NCBI GenBank assembly: GCA_000690595.2
Contig: JHUT02000006.1
Coordinates: forward strand, 62,001-126,000
DNA: 64,000 nucleotides
Direction of reading: 5' to 3'
From: Natrinema mahii
GTDB lineage: Archaea > Halobacteriota > Halobacteria > Halobacteriales > Natrialbaceae
Under the pieces are notes generated by a model. It was not told where the DNA came from, did not search any database, and saw only the letters and a list, made by a program, of their open reading frames with translations. Below, in pieces: positions 53,942-61,973 of this stretch. The position numbers and the translations under genes are program-made. Numbering within the stretch: position 1 is the first letter of the stretch; each line of letters starts with the position of its first letter.

Positions 53942-55729
53942 TCACTCGGCCGCTTCGGCCCCGGCGGCCGTCCCGTCGGACCGATCGTCGGTCGCCGTCT
54001 CGCGGCGCTCGACGCCGGTGATCTCGAACCGTGCGCCCCCGTCTGTCCCCTCGGTCGCGGTCACCGCCCACCCGTGTCCCTCACAGATGTCCGCCACGAT
54101 CGAGAGCCCGAGACCCGTCCCGCGTTCGCTCGTCGTATAGCCGGATTCGAAAACCGCGTCCGGATCGCCGTCGAACCCCGTCCCCGAGTCGGCGACGAAG
54201 AACCCGCCCTCGAGCGCGCCGACGGTGACGGTCAGGTCGCGGTCGTCGGTGTCGGCCCCCGAGCGGCTCCCGTGCTCGACCGCGTTTCTGAACAGGTTCT
54301 CGAGTACCTGCCGGAACTGGGTCCGATCCGCGACGATCGATCGCTCGTCGACGACCGACAGCGTCGCGCCGGCGGTATCGACCGTCGACCACGCCGCTCT
54401 CGCGGCGTCTTCGAGCGCGACCGGCTCGGGATCCAGCCCGCGTTGCCCCTGTCGAGCGAGCGTCAGCACGTCGTCGATCAGCGCTTCCATCCGCTCGTGG
54501 GACTCGGCGACGGTCCGTACGTACGCCGGATCGTACTCCTCCTCGAGCAGTTCGAGATACCCCTTCGAGACGGTCAACGGGTTCCGCAGGTCGTGGCTGA
54601 CCACGCTCGCGAACTCGTCGAGTTTGCGGTTCTTGCGCTCGAGTTCGCGTTCGCGACGGACCCGCTCGGTCACGTCGTGGACGACGATCGTCCAGCCGGC
54701 CGGGTACCCACGCCCGTCGTCGATCGGCGAGATCGAGAGGTCGTAGTAGGACTGCCCATCGTCGAGCGAGAACTGTGTCGTTTCGGCGTCACCCGCCGGT
54801 GGCGCGGCGTCCCCGCGGTCTCGGTCGTGGGAGCCGGCGAGTATCGAGTCGACATCGGTCGGTATCACGTCGTCGATCGTTTCCCCGACGAGATTGTTTC
54901 GATTGTGAGCGAAAATCTCCCGCGCGACCGGATTGCTGTCGACGATCCGGCGATCGGCGTCGGCGACCAGCACGCCGTCCTCGAGGTTCGTCACGACTTC
55001 GCTGCGGGCGATGGGGGCGATCTCGAGGAGCCGATACCGGTAGAGGCCGAAGGTGATCGCGAGGCCGGAGACGGTAAAGCCGATCGGCGTCACGCCGATA
55101 ATCTCGAGCGACGACGCCGAGAGAACGGCCGTCCCCCAGGGGACCGTGATCGCGACGAACACGGCGGCCCCCTGCCAGCGGTAGAGCCGCTCGGTCCGCG
55201 CGATCAGCCGGAAGACGAGGACCGACGTGATCGCCAGACAGAGCGTCGCGTACCCCAGGTGAACGAACAGGCCGATCCGCGGTTCCGACGTCGCGACCGT
55301 CACGGACGACGCCCACCAACTGCCGAGTGAGATCGGCTCCTCGACCGGCGGCCCCCACAGCACGAACGTGCGGTCGTTAACAGCCAACGCGCCGATCATG
55401 GCGAGGGGTTCGATCGACAACAGCCCCAGTCGGGACCGGGTGAGCCAGCGGTCCTCGCCCGTGTACCGGAGCGCGAAGACGAGAAACAGCGTCGGAATCA
55501 CGGCGGCGCACACCCACTGGAGGTCGGCCCACAGAAGTTTCGCGGCCAACGTCGTCGATTCGATCTCGAGGACGTGCGCACCGAGCCAGACGGCGACGGT
55601 CGTCATGAGCGCGGCGAGGGCGCTCGAGCCGGCGGCCGGTCGCGTCCGCCACGCCGCGGCCGCGGTCCCGGCGGCGACGACGAGCGAAAGCGACAACACG
55701 GCACTGTAGGGAGAGACGGCCCAACCCAC
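53942..55729 (-). CDS. Histidine kinase with 7TM sensor and PAS domain
   Basis: A protein of 595 residues, GTG start. Seven membrane helices (about 1-225) precede a PAS domain (about 240-345; GVLVADADRRIVDSNPVAREIF...VIVVHDVTERV). HisKA has ASVVSHDLRNPLTVSKGYLEL, with the phospho-acceptor His near residue 374. A complete HATPase has LENLFRNAVEHGSRSG (N box), VADSGTGFDGD (G1) and TSERGTGLGLSIV (G2). Unlike the kinase at 10084, no response regulator lies nearby. The TrkH gene ends 14 bp from its stop (convergent). The signal is unknown. Confidence 0.92.
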   Translation of the reverse strand: MGWAVSPYSAVLSLSLVVAAGTAAAAWRTRPAAGSSALAALMTTVAVWLGAHVLEIESTTLAAKLLWADLQWVCAAVIPTLFLVFALRYTGEDRWLTRSRLGLLSIEPLAMIGALAVNDRTFVLWGPPVEEPISLGSWWASSVTVATSEPRIGLFVHLGYATLCLAITSVLVFRLIARTERLYRWQGAAVFVAITVPWGTAVLSASSLEIIGVTPIGFTVSGLAITFGLYRYRLLEIAPIARSEVVTNLEDGVLVADADRRIVDSNPVAREIFAHNRNNLVGETIDDVIPTDVDSILAGSHDRDRGDAAPPAGDAETTQFSLDDGQSYYDLSISPIDDGRGYPAGWTIVVHDVTERVRRERELERKNRKLDEFASVVSHDLRNPLTVSKGYLELLEEEYDPAYVRTVAESHERMEALIDDVLTLARQGQRGLDPEPVALEDAARAAWSTVDTAGATLSVVDERSIVADRTQFRQVLENLFRNAVEHGSRSGADTDDRDLTVTVGALEGGFFVADSGTGFDGDPDAVFESGYTTSERGTGLGLSIVADICEGHGWAVTATEGTDGGARFEITGVERRETATDDRSDGTAAGAEAAE

Positions 55730-55814
55730 AGGTAGTAATCGGCAACGGGATGCAAGTGTCTACCGGCCGAATCCCGGGCGGCGGTCCTCCCTCGACACGT
55801 TCGCGGCCGCCGTC

Positions 55815-57503
55815 TCAGTCCTGTACCAACACGTCCAGCACGTCCGGCCCCGCACGGTCCAGCGCCGCCTCGAGCGCGCCCTCGATTCCGTCGGGTGTCT
55901 CGATACGCTCGGCCCGCGCGCCGTGGCTCTCGGCGTTTTTCACGAGGTCGACGTTCGGCTCGAAGTCCATGCCGACGAAGTCGTAGTCGTCTTCCTCGCC
56001 GCCCATGATGGCGAGCGTGTTGTCCTTGAGGATGCGATAGTTGCGGTTGTCCGAGATCACCACGGTCAGGTCGAGATCGTAGCGGGCGGCGCTGTAGATC
56101 GAGTGGGGGTAGTACTGGTAGGAGCCGTCGCCGATGAACCCGACCACGTCCCGGGGATCGTCGTGCTGTTCCTCGGCGACCGCGGCGCCGACTGCGGCGG
56201 GTAGCCCGTAGCCGAGCCCGCCGCCCTTGTTCGAGATGTACTGCTCGGGGCCGAGGTCCCACCGCGTCAGCATGGCGTACTTCGAGGTGACGCCCTCGTC
56301 GACGATCGCGGCGTCGCCCGCGACTCGCTCCATTGCGTCGACTAACTGGGCCTTCGAGGCCCGCGGGTCGTCGCCGTCGGCCTCGCCGTAGCCGGCCATC
56401 TGGGACTCGACCATCTCCTTGACTTCGGCGACGCCCTCGAGGCGGTCGGCCACGACGTCCTCGGAGAGTTTCCCCTGGACGCGCTCGGCGAGCCCCTGCA
56501 TGACCAGTCCCGGATCGCCGATCACGGCCGCGTCGGCGGGCTGGTTCTTCCCGACCTGCCAACTGTCGTCGGAGAGGTGGATGCAGGTCGTGTCGGGATC
56601 GACCAGCGCCTCCTCGTGGCGGGTCAGGGTCGTGTTGGTCGAACAGCCAGCGAAGACGATCGTATCGGTGTCCATCAGCATCGCGGCCAGGTCCTCGTTG
56701 GTCGGCAGGTACGAGACCCACTGCTCGTGGTCGGTCGGGAAGTCCACCTCGCAGGCCAGTATTTCGCCGTGGACGCGGGCCCCCGTCGCCTCCGCGAGGT
56801 CGACCGCCGCGGCGACGGCGTCGGCCCCCGACCGGGCGACGTGGTCGCCGACGACGATCACCGGATCGTCCGCCTCGGCCAGCAGTTCCGCCGCGTGCTC
56901 GAGTTGTCCGGGATCGCCGCCGCCGGCGTTGGGAATCGGGCCCAGCCGTTCCGGCTCGGCGTCGGTTTCGGCCAGCATCACGTCCAGCGGCAGCCCGAGA
57001 AAGACCGGCCCCGTCGGCGGGGTCATCGCGACGCGGAACGCCCGCCGGAGCATCGTCGGCAGCGCCGACACGTCGAGTACCTCGTCGGACCACTTGCAGT
57101 ACTCGCGGGCCATGTCCGCGAGCCGGCCCGAGAGGATCGGCTCCTCGTGGCGGAAGTCGGTGCTGTGATTGCCCGCCGTCACGACCAGCGGTGCGCCGGT
57201 GATCTTGGCCGCATAGAGGTTCCCCAGCCCGTGGGCCAGCCCCGGCGCGATGTGGAGGTTCGCGACGCCGACCGGCGTGATCGAGTCGTCGTGGTGGGCG
57301 TGATACCGCCGGCGCTGGGCGTAGCCGCCGGCCATCCCCACCGCGATGTCCTCGTGGAGCCCGAGCCGGTATTCGAGGTCGCTGTCGCCGATCGCGTCCA
57401 TGATCGGGAGTTCGGTCGTCCCCGGGTTGCCGAAGACGTAGTCGACGCCGTAGGTCTCGAGAGCGTCAGTGAAGAGATCCGCGCCGGTATACTCGTCTGT
57501 CAT
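55815..57503 (-). CDS. ThDP-dependent enzyme, acetolactate synthase/benzoylformate decarboxylase-like
   Basis: A protein of 562 residues from ATG 57503 (MTDEYTGADLFTDALETYGV). The catalytic Glu51 is in LGLHEDIAVGMAGGYAQ, the central domain has a DHVARSGADAVAAAV region, and the ThDP/Mg motif GDGSYQYYPHSIYSAARYDLDLTVVISDNRNYR starts near residue 435. It is a 2-oxoacid decarboxylase or synthase. Which substrate is used is not clear, and it lacks the usual companions of branched-chain synthesis. It diverges from the UbiA-like gene. Confidence 0.88.
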   Translation of the reverse strand: MTDEYTGADLFTDALETYGVDYVFGNPGTTELPIMDAIGDSDLEYRLGLHEDIAVGMAGGYAQRRRYHAHHDDSITPVGVANLHIAPGLAHGLGNLYAAKITGAPLVVTAGNHSTDFRHEEPILSGRLADMAREYCKWSDEVLDVSALPTMLRRAFRVAMTPPTGPVFLGLPLDVMLAETDAEPERLGPIPNAGGGDPGQLEHAAELLAEADDPVIVVGDHVARSGADAVAAAVDLAEATGARVHGEILACEVDFPTDHEQWVSYLPTNEDLAAMLMDTDTIVFAGCSTNTTLTRHEEALVDPDTTCIHLSDDSWQVGKNQPADAAVIGDPGLVMQGLAERVQGKLSEDVVADRLEGVAEVKEMVESQMAGYGEADGDDPRASKAQLVDAMERVAGDAAIVDEGVTSKYAMLTRWDLGPEQYISNKGGGLGYGLPAAVGAAVAEEQHDDPRDVVGFIGDGSYQYYPHSIYSAARYDLDLTVVISDNRNYRILKDNTLAIMGGEEDDYDFVGMDFEPNVDLVKNAESHGARAERIETPDGIEGALEAALDRAGPDVLDVLVQD

Positions 57504-57598
57504 GCTCGCTCGTGGTACGGCACACCACATCAAATTGTGTGTTTCGGAACCGCGGTGCCCGCCCGAGGTATTATCCGTCGGTTCGTTGTCGTCCGGGT

Positions 57599-58459
57599 AT
57601 GGCTCTCGCGAGAGACGGGACGGGTTCGGGCGCGGTCGCTCGAGCGTACTGGTCGCAGGTCCATCCCGTCTTCATGACGCCGCCGATCGCCGCGTCGCTG
57701 TTCGGCGCGATCCTCGCGGGGAGCGTCGACCCGGTTCTCGCAGCGGTCCACGTCGTCGCGATGTTCGCGGCAGTTTACACGGCCCACGTCAAAGACGGCT
57801 ACGTCGACTTCCACGTCCGCGGGGAGGACGACGACCACCCGCTGACCGCCCGAGGTTGTCGGCTCGGGCTCGCGGCGTCGACGGCGGTGTTCGCGGGCTG
57901 TTGTCTCCTGCTGGCAGCGCTGGTCGACGCCCTCGTGCTGGCGGTCGTCGTCCCGACGTGGCTGATCGCCTACCATCACGCACCCCAACTCGACACCAAC
58001 CCCGTGACGGCGACGACCGGCTATCCGCTGGGCATCGCCCTCTCGATTCTCGGCGGGTTCTACGTCCAGGCCGGGACGATCACCCCCGTCTCGTTCGGCT
58101 TCGCCGTCGTCTTCCTGATCCTGCTGTCGGGCGTCAAGGTGATCGACGACGCACAGGACTACGCGTACGACCGCTCGATTCGGAAGCGAACGGTCGCGGT
58201 CGTCGTCGGCCCCGACCGCGCTTACGCCGTCGCCTACGGCCTGATGACCGCGGCGCTGATCGCCGTCGCTGCGTTCGCCGTCCTCCGGATCTTCCCGCTG
58301 ACCGCGCTGCTGGCGGCGCTGGCCTTCGCCGCGGTCGCTGGCGTCGCGCGCCGGGCCGACCCGGAACTCGCGACCATGCTGCTCGTTCGGGGCTCGTACG
58401 TCTTCCTGGCGGTCCTCGTCGCAGCCGTCCGGTTCGATCCGCTCGGCCGACTCCTCTGA
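57599..58459 (+). CDS. UbiA-like prenyltransferase family membrane protein
   Basis: A protein of 286 residues starting MALARDGTGSG, with about eight to nine hydrophobic helices. The Asp-rich loops are present: VYTAHVKDGYVDFHVRGEDDDHP (about 61-83) and VKVIDDAQDYAYDRSIRKR (about 178-196), matching the two D-x-x-x-D prenyl-diphosphate sites of the UbiA superfamily, though the first is atypical (KDGYVDF rather than N-D-x-x-D). It joins a prenyl chain to a ring or sugar in the membrane; the product is unknown. A TATTATCC box lies 25-32 bp before the ATG, giving a leaderless mRNA. Confidence 0.85.
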   Translation: MALARDGTGSGAVARAYWSQVHPVFMTPPIAASLFGAILAGSVDPVLAAVHVVAMFAAVYTAHVKDGYVDFHVRGEDDDHPLTARGCRLGLAASTAVFAGCCLLLAALVDALVLAVVVPTWLIAYHHAPQLDTNPVTATTGYPLGIALSILGGFYVQAGTITPVSFGFAVVFLILLSGVKVIDDAQDYAYDRSIRKRTVAVVVGPDRAYAVAYGLMTAALIAVAAFAVLRIFPLTALLAALAFAAVAGVARRADPELATMLLVRGSYVFLAVLVAAVRFDPLGRLL

Positions 58460-58496
58460 AGGCTCGATCGGCGGGACTGTCCGCGACTCGAGCGCC

Positions 58497-58748
58497 CTAC
58501 AGCGACTCTTGGAAGCCACAGCGAGGACAGTACATGCAGCCGTCCCTGACCAGCGTATAGCTCTCGTCACAGCGACTGCACTGACAGCCCAGCGAGCGGC
58601 CGACCTCGCGGGCCAGCCCGGCGACCGTGGTCCGAAGCAGGCGCTGTTGGCGCTCGGCCGCCTCGAGTCGCTCCTCGAGGGCGGCCAACTGTGCCGCCAT
58701 CGCCCGGTCGCGTCGGGACTCGGAAACGCCCGTGTGTCGTGGGGTCAT
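58497..58748 (-). CDS. Small coiled-coil zinc-ribbon protein
   Basis: A protein of 83 residues with a coiled coil (about 17-45: AAQLAALEERLEAAERQQRLLRTTVAGLA) followed by a zinc ribbon, CQCSRCDESYTLVRDGCMYCPRCGF, in which CxxC pairs at about 57/60 and 74/77 would bind one zinc. Such small archaeal zinc-finger proteins act in nucleic-acid or protein binding. The partner is unknown. It converges on the UbiA-like gene within 40 bp. Confidence 0.78.
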   Translation of the reverse strand: MTPRHTGVSESRRDRAMAAQLAALEERLEAAERQQRLLRTTVAGLAREVGRSLGCQCSRCDESYTLVRDGCMYCPRCGFQESL

Positions 58749-58857
58749 GTGGGGCGTAGGTCACCGTTGGAGAAAAGCACGACCCTACCCGACAGCGGCC
58801 GCGATAGTCCGCGCTGTCGTCGGTATCGGCCGCCCGGAGAATCCGACCAGAGCGCCG

Positions 58858-59133
58858 CTACTCGGCTTCGCTCTCTTCGGTTCCCTCCGTGGTTTTCGGC
58901 GGCTTCCAGTCGAGTTTGACCGTGACCGTCTCGCGCTGGCCGCGCAGGATTGAGGAGCGCTCGCGGACGCCGACCTCGTAGGCGATCGACTCCGAGGGCG
59001 TGAGATCGACCGTTTTGTTCCCCGTTCGAACCGATGTTGCTCCCGCCCCATCGATCTCGTCGGCCAGCGCTCGCAGTCGTTCGGCGGCCTCTTCGCGGGT
59101 GACTTCGTCGGCGGAAAGGGTCTTGTCCACCAT
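58858..59133 (-). CDS. Amphi-Trp domain protein
   Basis: A 91-residue protein from ATG 59133 (MVDKTLSADEVTREEAAERL). A TATTTAT box lies about 29 bp upstream (59158-59165, minus strand), which fits a leaderless start and argues against the ATG at 59190. The helix AAERLRALADEIDGAG, followed by KTVDLTPSESIAYEVGV and a C-terminal beta strand with VTVKLDWKPP, matches the amphi-Trp domain (TIGR04354-like, from memory), a small domain of unknown role often found as a single protein in haloarchaea. Confidence 0.8.
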   Translation of the reverse strand: MVDKTLSADEVTREEAAERLRALADEIDGAGATSVRTGNKTVDLTPSESIAYEVGVRERSSILRGQRETVTVKLDWKPPKTTEGTEESEAE

Positions 59134-59190
59134 ATCGGACCCAACCACGTTTCGCGGGATAAATAGCACACCCAATGGCGTATCGGTCAT

Positions 59191-59852
59191 AGATGTACAA
59201 AATACATAATAAAACTGTATTCACACCCACTCGATTAATTCACGACCGACTATCAGTTCCCGACGGACTGACTCCGAACCGACCCGACGATACCCGGTCC
59301 GATCCGACCCGGTTCGCTACAGCGGTAGCGAGGCGAACGCCGACGGCGTTCGCCGCGGAAGAGCAATACCGTTCTATATGGAAAGCAGCGCGAGTTCTCC
59401 GCCCCACCGTGGGCGGGGGTGAAGCGCGTACGCTCGGCTGCGTCCCTGTTTTTAAGTACTGGGACGCCCTACCACGGTTTGGAACCCACGTTATCGGCCT
59501 CGCAAAACCCGCGCACCCACTTCGGGGTAAGACGCGGTGTCGTGCGAAAGACGAAGTCTTTCGTGATCACGAAAATCTCCGATTTTCGAACGACACCGGG
59601 CCTGTGTCGCGCCCACGTGAGGGGGCGGACGCCCACGGACACACCCGCCACGGCAGCAACAGACGACCTCTGTTGCGGTGGCACTCTCGGTGTGTTCGGG
59701 TGTTACCGGTTCCACGCAAGTCTCTCCAGAGACGAGCGCGGGCGGAATTAAATTCGCCACCGGTCGTTTCGCTGGCTCCACGCCAGAGACCACGGCGAAG
59801 CCACGGGCCACCGTGCCCGTGGTACTTCACCTACGCCGGTTTCGTCTCTCCG
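59191..59852. ncRNA. Hairpin-dense gene-free region, possible structured RNA or decayed element
   Basis: No convincing gene fits; the open frames here are Arg/Pro-rich and lack any family signal. The DNA from 59333 on holds at least six perfect stem-loops: 59333-59353 (9 bp), 59399-59416 (6 bp), a three-way junction at 59536-59597, 59656-59676 (8 bp, within a larger stem), 59772-59786 (5 bp) and 59801-59822 (8 bp). TTCTATATGG at 59372-59381 could start a transcript near 59400. The hairpin at 59399 resembles the right end of IS200/IS605 elements, so a decayed transposon is an alternative. Strand and role are undetermined. Confidence 0.4.
59536..59597. repeat. Three-way-junction palindrome
   Basis: The outer stem GGTGTCGT (59536-59543) pairs with ACGACACC (59590-59597). 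Inside are two perfect 8-bp hairpins with 3-base loops: CGAAAGAC/GTCTTTCG (59545-59563) and CGAAAATC/GATTTTCG (59570-59588). Every pair is Watson-Crick. Confidence 0.8.
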
Positions 59853-59878
59853 TCAGTTGGTACTCACGATCTTGATCA
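59853..59878 (-). repeat. Direct repeat, displaced copy of the YchF/OBG GTPase 3' end
   Basis: These 26 bp repeat the end of the GTPase gene at 60647-60672 with one mismatch in 26. Read on the minus strand they encode LIKIVSTN and a stop, against VIKIVSTN in the gene. They border the Fic/Doc cassette on the side away from the gene. Confidence 0.85.
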
Positions 59879-59970
59879 GTACTTTTGCGTACACAACGGA
59901 TAGATACAGCCAGACTCCGTGCGCTGCAATAGCAAGGATTACCTCGGGTGCAGTCTGATTGAACGAACGA

Positions 59971-60459
59971 ATGGCAGACTCGCTCTGGTATCCGTCAGTG
60001 GGCGACGTTCTCGCCATCCACGACGACATCGTCTCGGAGTACTCTGACACGCATGCTGGCGTCCAGAATCGTGGCGATATCGAGTTTGCCCTGAACTACA
60101 TCGAGAGTGGGTGTTTCGGGACGGTGCCCGAAACGATTCACGAGAAATCATTTCACCTCCTCAGACTGTTAGTGGCGAACCATCCGTTCGTCGATGCGAA
60201 CAAACGCACCGCGCTCAACACGACGGTCGTGTTCTACTTCCTCAACGGATATCGGTTCACGTACGACAACGAGATCAGGACGATCCTCAAGCAGTTCGGC
60301 ACTGATCAGACGACCGTCGAAGAAGCAGGAACCATCGAATACCTTCGTTCTCATACTGAAGAAATCGACCTCGTCGGAGAGATCGAACAGTGGCGTGATG
60401 ATCTCATCCAGTACGGACTGGACGAACTGACCGGTGATTCGTCTAACCCGAACGATTAA
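59971..60459 (+). CDS. Fic/Doc-type toxin (death on curing)
   Basis: A 162-residue protein from ATG 59971 (MADSLWYPSVGDVLAIHDDI). The Fic core HPFVDANKRTAL (His71, Asp75, Lys78, Arg79) is the Doc form (HxFxDANKR) of the motif, which transfers phosphate to elongation factor EF-Tu in the P1 Doc toxin. An N-terminal helical part and a C-terminal acidic helix complete the normal Doc length. It leads a two-gene cassette, followed 25 bp later by a 46-codon ORF. The cassette is flanked by the duplicated tail of the YchF GTPase gene. Confidence 0.9.
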   Translation: MADSLWYPSVGDVLAIHDDIVSEYSDTHAGVQNRGDIEFALNYIESGCFGTVPETIHEKSFHLLRLLVANHPFVDANKRTALNTTVVFYFLNGYRFTYDNEIRTILKQFGTDQTTVEEAGTIEYLRSHTEEIDLVGEIEQWRDDLIQYGLDELTGDSSNPND

Positions 60460-60484
60460 CCGCAGTCGGGGCGATACACCAGAT

Positions 60485-60625
60485 ATGGCGACCGAGGAAA
60501 GTTCAGAGTCCGATTCTCCCCTCGATGAAGTAATGGACGACATCCGACGAGAACTCGTCCAGCGGGTGGCAGCAGCTGACCGGGACGCGAACCGCGAGAT
60601 CTACGACGCCCTCGAAAACGAGTAA
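60485..60625 (+). CDS. Small acidic protein, possible antitoxin of the Fic/Doc gene
   Basis: A 46-residue protein starting MATEESSESDSPLDEVMDDI. It is acidic with one amphipathic helix (LDEVMDDIRRELVQRVAAADRD). It lies 25 bp after the Doc gene on the same strand and ends 21 bp from the GTPase stop, tail to tail. In most Phd/Doc pairs the antitoxin comes first; here the order would be reversed, as in some haloarchaeal pairs. Its identity as antitoxin rests only on context. No DNA-binding motif is recognised. Confidence 0.65.
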   Translation: MATEESSESDSPLDEVMDDIRRELVQRVAAADRDANREIYDALENE

Positions 60626-60646
60626 CGCGCTTCGACTCTACTGTTA

Positions 60647-60672
60647 TCAGTTCGTACTCACGATCTTGATCA
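60647..60672 (-). repeat. Direct repeat, host copy: GTPase 3' end
   Basis: This 26-bp end of the GTPase gene, covering the last eight codons and the stop, is repeated at 59853-59878 with one difference, a silent change in a Thr codon. The two copies are 794 bp apart. Confidence 0.85.
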
Positions 60673-61825
60673 CGTCGCCCTCCTCGAGTTCGTACTCCTC
60701 GCTGATCTCGCGGTTCGATTTCGCATTCACGGCGTGGAGGTAGCCGTCGCCGATGTCGGAGTGGACGCTGTAGGCGAGGTCGACCGGCGTCGAGCCCTCG
60801 GGAAGGAGGAAGGCGTCGGGCAAGACGTTGCCGCTGCCGTCGGACCACTTCGAGGCGTCCTCGACCGGGTAGGCGGTGAGGTGATCCAGCAGGTCGTAGA
60901 CGGCGTGGTCCAGCGCCGCCTGCACGCCGGTGCCGCCCCACTCGGCCATGGTGTCCGCGAGGCCCTCGAGGGCCTCCCGTTGGGCGTCGTTGACGTCGTC
61001 GCCGATCTCGAGGGTCTCGTCGCCGGGATCGTAGTCGACGAGGCCGTTCTCGGCGGCCCGGCGCAAGGCGAGTTCGCCCTCCGCCGTGGTCGGGATCACG
61101 GGCTTGTCGAGCTCGAGCAGGCGCTCGACGTTTTCCTCGGGCGCGACGTCGATCTTGTTGGCCGCGACGACGATCGGCTTCGTTCGCTCGCGGACCAGTC
61201 GTGCGAGTTCCTCGCGGTGGTCGTCGTCCCACTGGATCGGGTCGTCGGGATAGTCCAGTTCCCGCAGGACCGTCGCGATCTGTTTGGGAGAGGCACCGAA
61301 ACCCGAGAGCATGTCCGCTAAGGCGTCGTCGATGTCGAAGTCGGGCGAGCGCGATTTCCGCTCGACGGACTCCCAGTTGCGGTCGACGATGCCGGCCAGC
61401 CAGAGGTCCATCTCCTCCTCGATGAAGTCGATGTCCTCGAGCGGGTCGTGGTCGCCGATATCGACCGGTTCGCCCTTCTCGTTGGTGCCGCCGGAGGCGT
61501 CGACGACGTTGACGATCACGTCCGCGTTCGTCAGCTCGTCGAGGAACTGATTGCCCAGTCCCTTCCCCTCGTGAGCGCCGGGGACCAGTCCCGCCACGTC
61601 GAGCAGTTCGATCGGGACGTAGCGCTTGCCGTCTTCGCAGTTCTCGGCGTTACAACGGTCCTCGCGCTCGAGGCAGGGACACTCGGTCCGGACGTAGCTC
61701 ACCCCGCGGTTGGCGTCGATCGTCGTGAACGGGTAGTTGGCGACGTCGACCTCCGCCATCGTCGCCGCAGTGTAGAACGTGGACTTGCCGGCGTTCGGTT
61801 TCCCGGCAAGCGCGATCGAAAGCAT
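60647..61825 (-). CDS. YchF/OBG family P-loop GTPase/ATPase
   Basis: A protein of 392 residues. GKPNAGKST (Walker A, about 8-16), TTID (switch I), DVAGLVPGAHEG (switch II) and NKID (about 223-226) define the P-loop domain. A Cys-rich loop (YVRTECPCLEREDRCNAENC, about 44-63) could bind zinc and is a redox-sensitive feature. A C-terminal TGS domain ends EYELEEGDVIKIVSTN. These translation-associated NTPases bind ribosomes. The gene's last 26 bp are duplicated at 59853-59878, beyond the Fic/Doc cassette. Confidence 0.93.
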   Translation of the reverse strand: MLSIALAGKPNAGKSTFYTAATMAEVDVANYPFTTIDANRGVSYVRTECPCLEREDRCNAENCEDGKRYVPIELLDVAGLVPGAHEGKGLGNQFLDELTNADVIVNVVDASGGTNEKGEPVDIGDHDPLEDIDFIEEEMDLWLAGIVDRNWESVERKSRSPDFDIDDALADMLSGFGASPKQIATVLRELDYPDDPIQWDDDHREELARLVRERTKPIVVAANKIDVAPEENVERLLELDKPVIPTTAEGELALRRAAENGLVDYDPGDETLEIGDDVNDAQREALEGLADTMAEWGGTGVQAALDHAVYDLLDHLTAYPVEDASKWSDGSGNVLPDAFLLPEGSTPVDLAYSVHSDIGDGYLHAVNAKSNREISEEYELEEGDVIKIVSTN

Positions 61826-61973
61826 GCCTCCGGATAGCGCCGTCCGGAGGAATTGTCTTTCGATTCGACCGACCTCGGCGGTCGTTCGCGTCGCTCGAGC
61901 ACTATCTCGTCTCTGGTTCGAACGACTCGAGCGGGACGGGTTCGGGGACGCTCACGTCCATCGAACCGTCAAC

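Noticed and set aside
59193-59903. A 236-codon plus-strand frame in the hairpin-rich region
   Set aside because: The product is basic and low in complexity, spans perfect palindromes and runs into the displaced GTPase tail. Equally long frames exist on the other strand. It reads as non-coding DNA.
59853-60050. A 65-codon minus-strand ORF ending LIKIVSTN as a gene
   Set aside because: Only the final codons match the GTPase; the rest is antisense to the Fic gene start and its promoter.
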